A DNA stretch of 64,000 nucleotides from Saccharopolyspora_D taberi (GCF_039534165.1 NZ_BAAAUX010000004.1:9581-73580), one strand, 5' to 3'. Shown: positions 41,968 to 51,309, counted from the stretch's first letter. Notes: generated from the letters alone by a model not told the origin. Numbers and translations are program-made.

Positions 41968-42717
41968 ATGAGGAGGAAGCTGTTGTTCCACAGCGTGATC
42001 GTGGCTTTCGGGGCGATCCTGGCCGGCGCCTACCCGGCCGCCGCGACTCCGTCCGAGCCTCCCAGCGCGGAGGACTTCGCGGCCATCGGCGAACAGTTGC
42101 GCAGCGAGACCACTGTGGACAGACTGGCTGGAACGGTGTTCCCGCACAGCCCGGAAGTCGCGCCGGAGGTGGCCAAGCGGAACGCGCGCGTGGACGCCGG
42201 CACCCTGATCCCGGTGTACGTCCCCACCGCGGACTTCGTCGCGGGCAGATCCGGTGCGCCGACGCGGCTCGCCTACGTCGCGGCCCCGGCGACGACCGGC
42301 AACGGCTCGATCGCCACCGTGTGGCTGCACCGCGACGGTGGCAGCTGGTCGGTCTACAACGTCGCCTCCGGCGACCTGGAGAGCCGGTACGCCGCCGAGG
42401 CGGGCGGCGGCCAGCTGCTGCACGAACCGCAGGTCGGCGCCTGGTACTCGGTCAACGGCGACCGGGTCACCGTGCTCGACGGCGCCTCGATCGGGGTGGC
42501 CGAGGGCACGGCGATGACCGTCGCCGAGTACCGCGCGGCGCTGCACGACCGCTACGGCGACAAGCTGCCCGGCTCGGACTACGCCCGCTCCGGGGCCGCC
42601 GGTGGCTACGGCGGGCACAGCTGGTCGTTACCCCCGGTACTGCCGGCCGCCGCCGTCGTGCTCGCCCTGGGCGGTGCGATCGCCCTGCCGCTGATCCGCA
42701 GGAGCACCCGGCGTTGA
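41968..42717 (+). CDS. Exported protein with C-terminal membrane anchor, partner of the cysteine protease
   Basis: The 249-residue product has a signal peptide (residues 1-26), an outer domain with AYVAAPATTGNGSIATVWLH and SWSVYNVASGDL, a glycine-rich linker (GAAGGYGGHSW), and a C-terminal helix VLPAAAVVLALGGAIALPL followed by RRSTRR. This is a type I surface protein. I do not recognise the outer domain. The close spacing to the protease gene suggests it is a substrate, inhibitor or anchor for it. Confidence 0.65.
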   Translation: MRRKLLFHSVIVAFGAILAGAYPAAATPSEPPSAEDFAAIGEQLRSETTVDRLAGTVFPHSPEVAPEVAKRNARVDAGTLIPVYVPTADFVAGRSGAPTRLAYVAAPATTGNGSIATVWLHRDGGSWSVYNVASGDLESRYAAEAGGGQLLHEPQVGAWYSVNGDRVTVLDGASIGVAEGTAMTVAEYRAALHDRYGDKLPGSDYARSGAAGGYGGHSWSLPPVLPAAAVVLALGGAIALPLIRRSTRR

Positions 42718-42724
42718 TCCCGCG

Positions 42725-42767
42725 TCGCCCTGGTCCGCTTGCCCCCAACGCGGGCCAGGGCGATTTT
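42725..42767 (+). terminator. Rho-independent terminator after the protease operon
   Basis: TCGCCCTGGTCCGC (42725-42738) pairs with GCGGGCCAGGGCGA (42750-42763) with one G-U pair, followed by TTTT. Confidence 0.75.
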
Positions 42768-42942
42768 CCGCTGCCACGAGCGGAAAAGCAGTTGCCGCGC
42801 CTTCCCCCCAGGAAGCGCGATCGCGTCCACCCACCGCGGTCGGATCCCGTCACCGCAGCGGCGCTCTACCCGGGTGTGCCGAGGGTCCGCCGCCACCGCC
42901 GTCGCCTGCGGCACCACGTGCTCGAACCCGGGGAGCGACCGC

Positions 42943-45720
42943 TCAGGTGTGCTGCCCGCTGCCGCCCTTGAGCAGCTTGCGGGTGAGTTCGACCCGGCTG
43001 GCCACCGACAGCTTGGCGAAGCTGTGCCGCAGGTGACTGTCCACAGTGTGCGGTGACAGGTTCAGCTTGAGCGCGATCGCCCGGTTGGTCAGCCCTTCGA
43101 CGACCAGCCGAACCACCCTGGTCTCCGAGCGGGTCAGCCGCTGCCACTCAGCGGAGGTGTGCTCCCGCAAGGGCTCGTCGGCAACGCCGGCGCTCCGCCC
43201 CGGTAGAGCGCTCTCCGCGCGGGCCTCCAGCCGCGCGGCCCCGCTGCTGCGGTAGAGATCGCGAGCTTCCTCCAGCAGCGCCACCCGGCTCGACCCGGTC
43301 TCGACCCGCCCCAGGTCCTCCAGCGCCTCGGCCCGCAGCAGCGGACGCGGGCTGGCGCGCAGCCGCTGCACCGCCTGGCGAAGCAGGCTCGGGTCGCCGC
43401 GCAGCAGGCCCTCGGCCTGCAACGCCGCACCGAGCAGCGACGACGACTGCGGGTTCAGGTCGGCGACCTCGCGCGCGGTCCGCATCACCGCCCGCGCCTT
43501 CCGGTGCTTTCCCAGCCGCATTCCCAGCCGGACGCTCCACACCGCGAATCCCGGGTCGTGCAACAGCAGACCGCGCCGCTTCGGCAACTCCGCCCAAATC
43601 CGCTCCACTGTCTCCAGCGCCACGTCCGGACGGTCCCTGGCCTCGAACAACTGCGCCAGGGACCACGCCAGGACGTCGACGTGATCGCATTCCTCGGTGG
43701 CCACGAGCTGGTCCGCCCGGTTCAGGTGGGCCGCCGCGTCGCCCATCCGACCCTCGTGCAGCGCGAGCTCCCCGAGCAGCGCCAGCAGGTGCACCATCGG
43801 CGCCACCACGTTCGCCTGCTCGGCCAGCTCCAGGCCCTTGAGCGCCCGGTGGTGCGACTCGGCGAGCCTGCCGCTGGCGCGGGACAGCTCGGCCCGGCAG
43901 AGCTGGTAGTAGGGCTGCGACCAGCGGGTGCCCATCCGGTTGGCCTCCCGGATCCCCCGGTCGCAGAACGAGGCCGCCTCGCCGAACCGGTCCGCGGCCA
44001 CCATCGTCCGGCACACCCACAGCCGCGCGTGCCGGTGCAGGGCCTCGCCGCGCAGGGTGTCGGCGATGCTCACCGCTTCCAGGCCCAGCCGCATGCCGCG
44101 GTCGATCCGGCCGCGCAGCCGCTCCACCACTCCCTGAGCCGCGGTCCCGCACGCGCGAGCCGCGCCCGAGCCACCCCGCGTGCTGTGCTCCACGGCGCCG
44201 ATCGCGTGCTGCTCGGCGGCGTCCAGGTCGTCGGACGAGATCAGCGCCCACGACCGGATCGCCATCAGGTCAGCGCGCTGGGATTCCGAGAGGTTCGGCT
44301 TCCGCAGCGCGCGGGCGGTGTACTCGAGGACGCTGCCGTTGCGGCCGGTCACGTACAGGGCCTCCGAAAGACCCAGCAGCAGCGCCGCTTCCTCCTCGTC
44401 GTTGAGCTGGTGCAGCAGCCTGCGCTCGGCGATCTCGGTGGCGTCGGCGATCCGGCCCGCGGTGGCCAGCAACCGCACCGCCTCGGCGACCAGCGAGGCA
44501 GGCGACTCGTCGTCGCCCAGCACGTCCAGCATCCGCAGGATCATGTCCGCGGCCGTGTTCGGCGACATCGGGGCGACCTGCTCGACGGCCTCCCGCAGCG
44601 TCCGGACCGCCTCGTCGGAACTCACCTGACCGCTGCGGATCAGGTGCTCGGTGGTCTCCACCGGCGAGCAGCCCGCCTCCTTCAGCACGGTCGCGGCCTG
44701 CCGGTGCAGCCCGGACCGCACCGGCCCCTGCAGTCGCTTGTAGAGCGCCTGCCGGAGCAGGTCGTGCCGGAAGGCCAGCGCCGGTCCCTCCTCGACCAGG
44801 ATCGAGGTCTCGATCGCCTCCACCACGCGGGGAATCAGCTCGGAGACGTCTATTCCGGACAGCATCGACAACTCCTGGACGGTGAACGGCCGCCCGAGCA
44901 CCGACGCGATGGACAGCAGCCAGCGCGTCTGCCCGCACACGCACCGCAGGTGCTGCTCGACGGCGTCGGCGAAACCGCTCGGCAGGTCCCCCGCGACGAC
45001 GGTGGCCTTGCCGTCGACCATCCGCACGTGGCCGTCCTTGCGCAGCGTCGTGAGCAACTCCTCCAGCAGGAACGGGTTGCCCGCGCATTCCCTTGCCATG
45101 CGGACGATTTCCGGCCCCGGCTCGGTCCCCAGCAGTTCGGTGCACATCCGGAGGGTGTCGGCGTCGTCCAGCGGACCCACGCGCTGCAGCCGCGCCCCGT
45201 CCCGCAGGAGCTGGGCCAGACTGCGGGAGACGTAGCTGTGCGTGTCCGTCGGCCGCTTGCTGAACAGGAAGAGCACCGGGCACTGGTGAGTGGAGATGGG
45301 AACGAGGTTGCGCAGTACCAGCAACGTCATTTCGTCGGCCCAGTGCACGTCCTCCAAGGACAGCACCACCGGGCCGCCGGAAGCCCACTCCTCCACGCAG
45401 GACTCCAGCGCGCGGACCAGCAGCAACGGGTTGGATTCGGGCACCGACGAACGTAGAACGGATTCCGCTCCGGGTATTTCCGCCAACAGTTTCTGCAATC
45501 CCGCCAGGGGCAGCAACCGGTCCAACTCGGTCGCTTTGCCCGACGCCACCGAAACACCCGCCGCACGTGCCTGGTCGAGTGCGACGTCGATCATCGTGCT
45601 CTTGCCGATACCTGGCTCCCCCTCTAAAATTATGCAACCTCCGGTGCCCGCTCGTACTCCTTCCAGCGCGGCCTGCAGTTCGGCCATGCACGAGTCGCGG
45701 CCTATCAGATGGAAAACCAT
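42943..45720 (-). CDS. LAL-type LuxR regulator of the biosynthetic cluster, with one TTA codon
   Basis: The 925-residue protein has Walker A LEGEPGIGKSTMI, Walker B-like VLSLEDVHWADE, helical repeats and a C-terminal LuxR domain (RSETRVVRLVVEGLTNRAIA, then LKLNLSPHTVDSHL). Codon 32, just before Walker A, is TTA (45625-45627), within the AT-rich run ATA ATT TTA. TTA is very rare in such genomes and makes translation depend on the bldA tRNA. ATG 45720 follows GGGAGGATCG. It is divergent from the adenylating enzyme gene and is the likely pathway activator. Confidence 0.9.
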   Translation of the reverse strand: MVFHLIGRDSCMAELQAALEGVRAGTGGCIILEGEPGIGKSTMIDVALDQARAAGVSVASGKATELDRLLPLAGLQKLLAEIPGAESVLRSSVPESNPLLLVRALESCVEEWASGGPVVLSLEDVHWADEMTLLVLRNLVPISTHQCPVLFLFSKRPTDTHSYVSRSLAQLLRDGARLQRVGPLDDADTLRMCTELLGTEPGPEIVRMARECAGNPFLLEELLTTLRKDGHVRMVDGKATVVAGDLPSGFADAVEQHLRCVCGQTRWLLSIASVLGRPFTVQELSMLSGIDVSELIPRVVEAIETSILVEEGPALAFRHDLLRQALYKRLQGPVRSGLHRQAATVLKEAGCSPVETTEHLIRSGQVSSDEAVRTLREAVEQVAPMSPNTAADMILRMLDVLGDDESPASLVAEAVRLLATAGRIADATEIAERRLLHQLNDEEEAALLLGLSEALYVTGRNGSVLEYTARALRKPNLSESQRADLMAIRSWALISSDDLDAAEQHAIGAVEHSTRGGSGAARACGTAAQGVVERLRGRIDRGMRLGLEAVSIADTLRGEALHRHARLWVCRTMVAADRFGEAASFCDRGIREANRMGTRWSQPYYQLCRAELSRASGRLAESHHRALKGLELAEQANVVAPMVHLLALLGELALHEGRMGDAAAHLNRADQLVATEECDHVDVLAWSLAQLFEARDRPDVALETVERIWAELPKRRGLLLHDPGFAVWSVRLGMRLGKHRKARAVMRTAREVADLNPQSSSLLGAALQAEGLLRGDPSLLRQAVQRLRASPRPLLRAEALEDLGRVETGSSRVALLEEARDLYRSSGAARLEARAESALPGRSAGVADEPLREHTSAEWQRLTRSETRVVRLVVEGLTNRAIALKLNLSPHTVDSHLRHSFAKLSVASRVELTRKLLKGGSGQHT

Positions 45721-45810
45721 CGATCCTCCCAGCAAGCACAGTACGCAAAGCACACAGCGCGTACCCGGACTTAGTCATCTTGCTACCGGGAAGACAACAG
45801 GCCACACCAC

Positions 45811-45842
45811 CGTTCGTGTGTTCGTTCGGCCGTTCGTGTGTT
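45811..45842. promoter_or_regulatory. 20-base direct repeats upstream of the LAL gene
   Basis: CGTTCGTGTGTT occurs at 45811-45822 and again at 45831-45842, two helical turns apart and about 90-120 bases before the LAL start. Such phasing suits cooperative binding of a regulator, perhaps the LAL protein itself. Confidence 0.35.
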
Positions 45843-46385
45843 TACTCGCCGAAATCAGAAGTCCGGGCACAGCGCCGATACCACTGTTAACCGTACAGCC
45901 CCGGAAGTGTCATGGCCCGGCCGACGAAGTGTCGATGGGCGTTCGCGCCCGGCGAACCCGCTGGCCACGGCGTTGGCAGCGGGTCAACGGGTAAACCCGA
46001 AGTATTCGGTTCCCATTCAACACCCGGAGAACTGCTCAATTGAGCGACGCCGGAATTATGCCGATGCTCATACCGCACACCGCGGGCGGTGGCGCAGCGC
46101 AGCGCGTATAGTGTCGCGATTACCGGCAGCCCGGGTGAGTCCCGGATCGCAGGATACACACGCCCGAGCGCCGAATTCAATACGACCGGATGCCGAACCG
46201 CGTCCGCCGGATGCCGGTCCGGAACGGCATGCGGGTCCGCGTGGAATAATCCGCTTGAACCAAACGGACCAAACGCGGCCGAAGCAGCGCCGAGCCGTTC
46301 CCCATATATCCGCGAAGCAATGATTAACGCCACATCACGACATCATTTAACGCAGGGTAGCCACCGCGACGGGCCGGCACCCACG

Positions 46386-46403
46386 ATCACGCAAACACGT
46401 GAT
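46386..46403. promoter_or_regulatory. Cluster operator before the adenylating enzyme gene
   Basis: ATCACG-CAAACA-CGTGAT is a perfect inverted repeat 65 bases upstream of the start at 46468. The same arms with the same 6-base spacing occur before the aspartate kinase gene (54508). Confidence 0.6.
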
Positions 46404-46467
46404 GGCCTGCCGGGGCGTATCCGGCCAGGGTAACGAGCGGATCCGGACTTCGGTGGAGTGGAGTGTC

Positions 46468-48171
46468 ATGCGCATGAATACCTTCAACACCATCAGAGCC
46501 ACCGCCGCGACTTCCCTGCCCGACCGGCTGCGCCTGCTGGCCGATCGCCGCCTCGGCGCGGGGAACTTCCTGGACAAGGTGCGCGCCGTGGCCAAGCACC
46601 CGGACGAGCCCTTCCTGTGGTTGCCGGGCACCGTGCGGGGAAAGTCGCAGATCGAACGGCTCAGCCTGGAAGACCTCATCCGCATCCGCAACGCCCACGC
46701 CGCGTGGTACCACGCGGCGGGCGTCGGCAAGGGCGACCCGGTCGGCGTGTACCTCGGTGACGGCATCGCCCCCCTGCTGCAGTTCCTGGCGCTGAGCTCG
46801 CTGGGAGCCATCCCGGCGCTGATCAACGAGCGGATGCCCCCGGAGATCGCCGCCGAGTACCTGGGCCGGGTCGGCGCGGTCGGGCTCACCTCGGACCGGG
46901 CCGGGCTGGAGGCCGTCCGCGCGGCAGGCGGCACGGCCCGCCTCCGGTTCACTGTGGACACTTCGGAACTGCCCGCGCTGACCGAGCGCACCGGCCCGCT
47001 GCCCGCGGCGTTCCCCTACCAGCACGCCGACGAGGACCTGGTCATGCTCTGCCACACCTCGGGCACGACCGGCGCGCCGAAGGCGGCGACCTTCGCGCAC
47101 AAGCAGTTCTTCATCGGCAAGCGGTCCCGGCTGGTCAAGTTCCCGCCCGCGCGCCGGAACCGGATGCTGTCGGCGCTGCCGCAGACCCACTCGGCGGGCA
47201 TCAGCTACCTGATGACCGCGATCCTGCTGGGCATGCCCACCTACGTCATGAACGACACCTCGGGCAAGGCGGTGCGCGAGGCGATGGCCTTCTTCCGGCC
47301 GACCATCGTCACCGGCTTCCCGCAGACCTACAGCGAACTCGCCACGCTGGAGCCCGACACCAAGGGCAGCAGCGAGGTGCACACCTGGATCAACACCGGT
47401 GACTCGGCGCACGAGGCACACATCCGCCCGCTGATCCAGCAGGGGCGGCGGCCGGGCCTGTGGGGGTCGCGCCCCGGCTCCCGGTTCATCGACGGGCTGG
47501 GTTCCTCCGAGATGGGCATGGCGCTGTTCCGCAAGGTCAGCGAGCCGGAGACGGTGAACTACGGCCGCTGCGTCGGAAAGCCCGTGGAGGTCGTGACCCG
47601 CGCCGCGGTCTTCGACGACGAGGGGCGCGAGCTCGGCCCGGGCAACCCCGGACGGCTCGGCGTGCACACCCCGACGGTCACGCCCGGGTACTGGAACAAC
47701 ACCGGCCAGACCACTCGTTCCTCGCTCTACGGCTACTGGCTGACCGGCGACGTCGTCTACCGGGACGCGCAGGGCCGCTTCTACCACCTCGACCGGGTGC
47801 CCGACGTCATCCACACCGCCACCGGCCCGGTCTACAGCCTGCCCGTGGAGGAGGCGATCCTCGCCAACGTGCCGATCGTGCAGGACTGCGCGGTCGTCGC
47901 CGTGACCGACCCGGACTCGCCGGAGCACTCGGTGCCCTTCGCCAGCGTCCGCCTGGACCCGGCCAAGCCCGAACCGGAAGACCCGAAGGCGCTGATCAAC
48001 GCCGCGCTCAGCCAGAACGGGCTCGCGACGGTCAACGGTGTCGTGGTGGCGCGCACCGCGGCCGACTTCCCCACCGGGGCGACCGGGAAGGTGCTCAAGC
48101 GCGCCCTGCGGGAGCGGTTCGCCAACGCCCTGACCGACGCGAACCTGCCCACCGAGAACTCCACGCGATGA
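46468..48171 (+). CDS. Stand-alone adenylate-forming enzyme (acid-CoA ligase-like)
   Basis: The 567-residue enzyme has the motifs of the acyl-adenylate superfamily: HTSGTTGAPKAATFAHKQF (A3), FIDGLGSSEMG (A5), YWLTGDV (A7) and the C-terminal lysine in GATGKVLKRAL (A10). The A8 hinge, DRVPDVIHTATGPV, is unusual. It would activate a carboxylic acid as AMP ester, plausibly an aminohydroxybenzoate made by this cluster. No carrier protein is seen, so CoA or an amine may be the acceptor. ATG 46468 follows GGTGGAGTGGAG. Confidence 0.82.
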   Translation: MRMNTFNTIRATAATSLPDRLRLLADRRLGAGNFLDKVRAVAKHPDEPFLWLPGTVRGKSQIERLSLEDLIRIRNAHAAWYHAAGVGKGDPVGVYLGDGIAPLLQFLALSSLGAIPALINERMPPEIAAEYLGRVGAVGLTSDRAGLEAVRAAGGTARLRFTVDTSELPALTERTGPLPAAFPYQHADEDLVMLCHTSGTTGAPKAATFAHKQFFIGKRSRLVKFPPARRNRMLSALPQTHSAGISYLMTAILLGMPTYVMNDTSGKAVREAMAFFRPTIVTGFPQTYSELATLEPDTKGSSEVHTWINTGDSAHEAHIRPLIQQGRRPGLWGSRPGSRFIDGLGSSEMGMALFRKVSEPETVNYGRCVGKPVEVVTRAAVFDDEGRELGPGNPGRLGVHTPTVTPGYWNNTGQTTRSSLYGYWLTGDVVYRDAQGRFYHLDRVPDVIHTATGPVYSLPVEEAILANVPIVQDCAVVAVTDPDSPEHSVPFASVRLDPAKPEPEDPKALINAALSQNGLATVNGVVVARTAADFPTGATGKVLKRALRERFANALTDANLPTENSTR

Positions 48172-48200
48172 ACGACAAGCACGACACCGGAAGGAACACG

Positions 48201-49274
48201 ATGTCCGACAACGCCCCGCTCGTGTCCACGACCGACCAGGAAGTGCTGCCGCAGCTCGGTTCGGCGCGCGAGGTCTCCCCGCACACCCGGATGTACGAGT
48301 TGCTCTACAGCTCGCTGGTCAGCAGGTTGCTGATCACCGCGGCCGAGCTCGGCATCGCGGACCACCTGGTGGACGGCGAACGCGACGTCGAGGACCTGGC
48401 CCAGCGCACCGAGTCGCACGGCCCCTCGCTCTACCGCGCGCTGCGGGCGCTGGCCAGCGTCGGCGTGTTCACCGAGGTGCGCCCGCGCGTGTTCGGCCTG
48501 ACGCCGCTGGCCGAAACGCTGCGCAGCGACAGCGAGGGCTCGATGCGCGACCTCGCGAGGTACGTCGGCCTGCCGGAGCGGCAGGCCGCCTTCGCCGCGC
48601 TCACCCACAGCGTGCGCACCGGCAAGCCCTCGTTCGACCACGTGCACGGCACCGACTGGTGGAGCTACTTCCAGGCCCACCCCGAGCTGGCGGCGCTGTT
48701 CAACGGGGCCATGGGCAACATGGCCAAGATGGTCAACGGCGCCACCCTGGACGCCGTCGACCTCTCCGACGTCCGGCACCTGGTCGACGTCGGCGGCGGG
48801 CGCGGCTACCTGGTCAGCAAGCTGCTGGAGCGGTACCCGGAGATGACCGCCGTGGTGTACGACCTGCCCCGCGTGGTCCCCGAGGCCGAGCAGGTGCTGC
48901 GGGAGGCCGGGGTCGCCGACCGCGCCCGGGCCGAGGGCGGTAACTTCCTGGAATGGGTGCCCGAAGGTGGCGACCTGTACGTGCTGTCGTGGACCATCCA
49001 CGACTGGAACGACGACGACACCGTGCGCATCCTCAGCAACATCCGCCGGTCGATGACCGACGACAGCAGGCTCATCATCATCGACGAGGTGCCGCCCGCG
49101 GGCGACGCACCGCACTTCGGCAAGTTCGAGGACATCGTCATGCTCTCCCTGCTGCGCGGGCACATCCGCACCCGCGAGGAGTTCCTGCCGCTGTTCGAGA
49201 AGGCCGGCCTGCGGTTGCGGGAAGTGCGTTCCACCTCCGCGCCCACCAGCGTCATCGTCGTCGTTCCCGCGTGA
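48201..49274 (+). CDS. SAM-dependent O-methyltransferase (plant-type OMT fold)
   Basis: The product has 357 residues from ATG 48201, which has GGAAGGAAC before it; ATG 48168, overlapping the stop of the ligase gene, is a coupled alternative. It has an N-terminal dimerisation helix bundle, the SAM motif VDVGGGRGYLVSKLLE and the catalytic histidine in WTIHDWNDDD. Such enzymes methylate phenolic hydroxyls in bacterial aromatic products. It is in one operon with the ligase and probably acts on the cluster's phenolic ring. Confidence 0.87.
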   Translation: MSDNAPLVSTTDQEVLPQLGSAREVSPHTRMYELLYSSLVSRLLITAAELGIADHLVDGERDVEDLAQRTESHGPSLYRALRALASVGVFTEVRPRVFGLTPLAETLRSDSEGSMRDLARYVGLPERQAAFAALTHSVRTGKPSFDHVHGTDWWSYFQAHPELAALFNGAMGNMAKMVNGATLDAVDLSDVRHLVDVGGGRGYLVSKLLERYPEMTAVVYDLPRVVPEAEQVLREAGVADRARAEGGNFLEWVPEGGDLYVLSWTIHDWNDDDTVRILSNIRRSMTDDSRLIIIDEVPPAGDAPHFGKFEDIVMLSLLRGHIRTREEFLPLFEKAGLRLREVRSTSAPTSVIVVVPA

Positions 49275-49325
49275 TCCGGGTGTCCGCGCCGGTTCACTGA
49301 TCTTCGCGAGCACGAAGGAGAAAAC

Positions 49326-50348
49326 ATGACCGCCCTGCCATCACCGCTGCCGCTGATGCAGCTCGCCACCGGCTTCTGGTCGTTCAAGACCCTCGCCGCG
49401 GCGCACGAGCTCGACGTGTTCGGCCGGCTGTCCGGCACCAACGGCGTGACCGTCGAGGAGTTCGCGACCCAGTGGGGTCTCGCGCAGCGGCCCGCGGACG
49501 CGCTGCTGACCGGCCTGGCCTCGCTGGGCCTGCTGGACAAGAAGGACGGCCGTTACGTCAACAGCGAGCTCAGCGAGACCTACCTGGTTCCCGGCTCCGC
49601 CAACGACTTCAGCGGCCTGGTCACCATGTTCGACCGCAGGCTCTACGCGGGCTGGGACGAGCTGGTGCGGGCGCTGAAGACGAACAAGCCCACCACCTGG
49701 GACCCCGACGTCGACGCCACGCTCTACGACGCCGCCGACCCGGCGATCATGTCGCTGTTCTGGGGCGCGATGCACTCGATGTCCCGGCTCACCGCCAGGA
49801 GCCTCGGCGAGGCCGTGGACCTGAGCCGCTTCCGCTCCCTGCTCGACATCGGCGGCGGTTCGGGTGCGTTCGACATCGAGCTGTGCAAGCAGTACCCGTC
49901 GCTGCGGGCGAACGTCTACGACATGAAGTTCGTGACCGAGATCGCCGCGCGCAACATCGAGCAGGAGCAGCTGTCGGACCGGATCGGCGTCACCGGCGGG
50001 GACTTCTTCGTCGACGAGACCTACCCGGCCGGCTCGGACCTGCACCTGTACTCGATGATCATGCACGACTGGGTGCCGGAGAAGAACAAGGCGCTGCTGC
50101 GCAAGTCCTTCGACGCGCTGCCCTCCGGCGGCATGGTGGTCATCTGCGAGCTGGTCATCGACGACGACAAGACCGGCCCGCCCGCGGCGGCGCTGATGAG
50201 CCTGAACAAGCTGGTCGAGACCGAGGGCATGAACTACACCGCGAGCGAGTACTTCGACTGGCTGGGCGGGATCGGGTTCACCGGCCTGGAGGTCGTCCCG
50301 TTCGAGTCGCCCGGCGCCAACGCCGCGGTGCTCGCCCGCAAGCCCTGA
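49326..50348 (+). CDS. SAM-dependent O-methyltransferase, second copy
   Basis: The 340-residue enzyme has the same fold as its neighbour: LDIGGGSGAFDIELCKQYP for SAM and MIMHDWVPEKN with the catalytic histidine. Identity to the first methyltransferase is modest, so it is not a recent duplicate and may act at another position. ATG 49326 follows GAAGGAGAAAAC. Two strong hairpins follow the gene. Confidence 0.87.
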   Translation: MTALPSPLPLMQLATGFWSFKTLAAAHELDVFGRLSGTNGVTVEEFATQWGLAQRPADALLTGLASLGLLDKKDGRYVNSELSETYLVPGSANDFSGLVTMFDRRLYAGWDELVRALKTNKPTTWDPDVDATLYDAADPAIMSLFWGAMHSMSRLTARSLGEAVDLSRFRSLLDIGGGSGAFDIELCKQYPSLRANVYDMKFVTEIAARNIEQEQLSDRIGVTGGDFFVDETYPAGSDLHLYSMIMHDWVPEKNKALLRKSFDALPSGGMVVICELVIDDDKTGPPAAALMSLNKLVETEGMNYTASEYFDWLGGIGFTGLEVVPFESPGANAAVLARKP

Positions 50349-50364
50349 TCCGGCTTCCCCGCGG

Positions 50365-50414
50365 GCAGAACGGCCGCGCACCGTGCGAACTCCGCGCGGT
50401 CGCGGCCGTTCTGC
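50365..50414 (+). terminator. Terminator hairpin after the methyltransferase operon
   Basis: GCAGAACGGCCGCG (50365-50378) and CGCGGCCGTTCTGC (50401-50414) form a perfect 14-base stem with a 22-base loop. Confidence 0.65.
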
Positions 50415-50541
50415 TGTTCGGCGCAACGCTTTTCCCGCACCGGCACGGGGTCGCCGGCCGGACGCGGCTCGGCTGCGCCCGGCCCGTGCGCGTACCTCCA
50501 CATCGGACTGTGGAAGCGCTCCTGTTGCCGGACAGGGGAAA

Positions 50542-50575
50542 GCGGCACTGGGACTGCCGCCTGTCCCAGTGCCGC
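50542..50575. terminator. Bidirectional terminator hairpin
   Basis: GCGGCACTGGGAC (50542-50554) and GTCCCAGTGCCGC (50563-50575) form a perfect 13-base stem with an 8-base loop, 36 bases past the stop of the DsbA-like gene on the other strand. Confidence 0.7.
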
Positions 50576-50610
50576 GTGGTAACGGTGATTCGGTTGTCGA
50601 GGGCCGAGCC

Positions 50611-51291
50611 TCAGGGCTTGGCGCGCAGGAGCAGGTCCTCGTAGACGCTCGGGTCGTCGCTCTCGATGACCGGGAAGCCCACTCCCCACCGGCCTTCCCA
50701 GCGCAGCTTGATCCCCGGGTTGTGGACGTTGTAGCCGTCCGGGGTGTAGACGTGCGGGCTGCCCTCGACCGCGTCGCTGAGCGACACGGCCAGCTGGTGC
50801 TGGATCTCCGGCCGGGCCCGCCCGTGCACGAGGTCGTCGTGCAGCTTCTCGGTGTCCAGCCCGCACTCCCCGGCGATCTCGAGGATCACGTGCTGCATGG
50901 AGATCACCCGGCTCTGGCCGAACAGCGCGACGCGCAGCGCCCGGTCCAGCTTCTCGGCCGCCCGCGGCCCCTGCGCCTTGGCGGCCTCGACCGCCTCCAG
51001 CGCGAGCAGCACGGTGACCGGGTACTCGTAGGTCGGGAGCTGCCACACCTGCCAGCCCGCGGCCGGTTCCAGGCCCCCGGCGACGGGGATCTCGGCGTCG
51101 AGGATGAGCTTGGGCGTGGGGATCTCGTTGATCAGCTCCAGCGGGAAGGCCCTGGGCTCGATGACCACCTGGTCGGTGAGCCCGAGCCGCTCCCGCGTGG
51201 CGTGCAGGCGGTGGACCGCGATGTGCGCCCACGGGCAGCCGATGTCGCCGTAGACCACGATCGTGTTCGCCGGAACCTCGACTGTCGTCAT
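50611..51291 (-). CDS. DsbA/FrnE-like thioredoxin-fold protein
   Basis: The 226-residue product has the thioredoxin-like start VVYGDIGCPWAHIAVHRL. Where DsbA has CxxC, this protein has Cys-Pro-Trp-Ala, with only one cysteine. It resembles DsbA-family proteins found in polyketide and aromatic clusters (FrnE type) and glutathione-dependent isomerases. The role may be isomerisation or binding rather than disulfide exchange. ATG 51291 lies after GAGGTTGAGG. The leader region is made of repeats (51310-51385). Confidence 0.7.
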   Translation of the reverse strand: MTTVEVPANTIVVYGDIGCPWAHIAVHRLHATRERLGLTDQVVIEPRAFPLELINEIPTPKLILDAEIPVAGGLEPAAGWQVWQLPTYEYPVTVLLALEAVEAAKAQGPRAAEKLDRALRVALFGQSRVISMQHVILEIAGECGLDTEKLHDDLVHGRARPEIQHQLAVSLSDAVEGSPHVYTPDGYNVHNPGIKLRWEGRWGVGFPVIESDDPSVYEDLLLRAKP

Positions 51292-51309
51292 CCTCAACCT
51301 CTTTCCACG

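Larger units (their letters stand above)
45721..46467. other. Long divergent regulatory region, lower in GC than its surroundings
   Basis: This 747-base stretch separates the LAL regulator from the biosynthetic genes. No convincing gene is present; a 148-codon minus frame inside has no domain. It carries direct repeats at 45811-45842, a palindrome GCTCAATTGAGC at 46034-46045, (A/T)TTAACGC at 46323-46330 and 46346-46353, and the operator at 46386-46403. Confidence 0.5.

Noticed and set aside
45887..46333. 148-codon minus frame in the divergent regulatory region
   Set aside because: No domain, no good ribosome binding site, and it covers a region filled with repeats and the cluster operator.
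46323..46353. (A/T)TTAACGC pair as a regulator site
   Set aside because: Short, not palindromic and with no second occurrence in the cluster promoters that I could find; kept only as a note.
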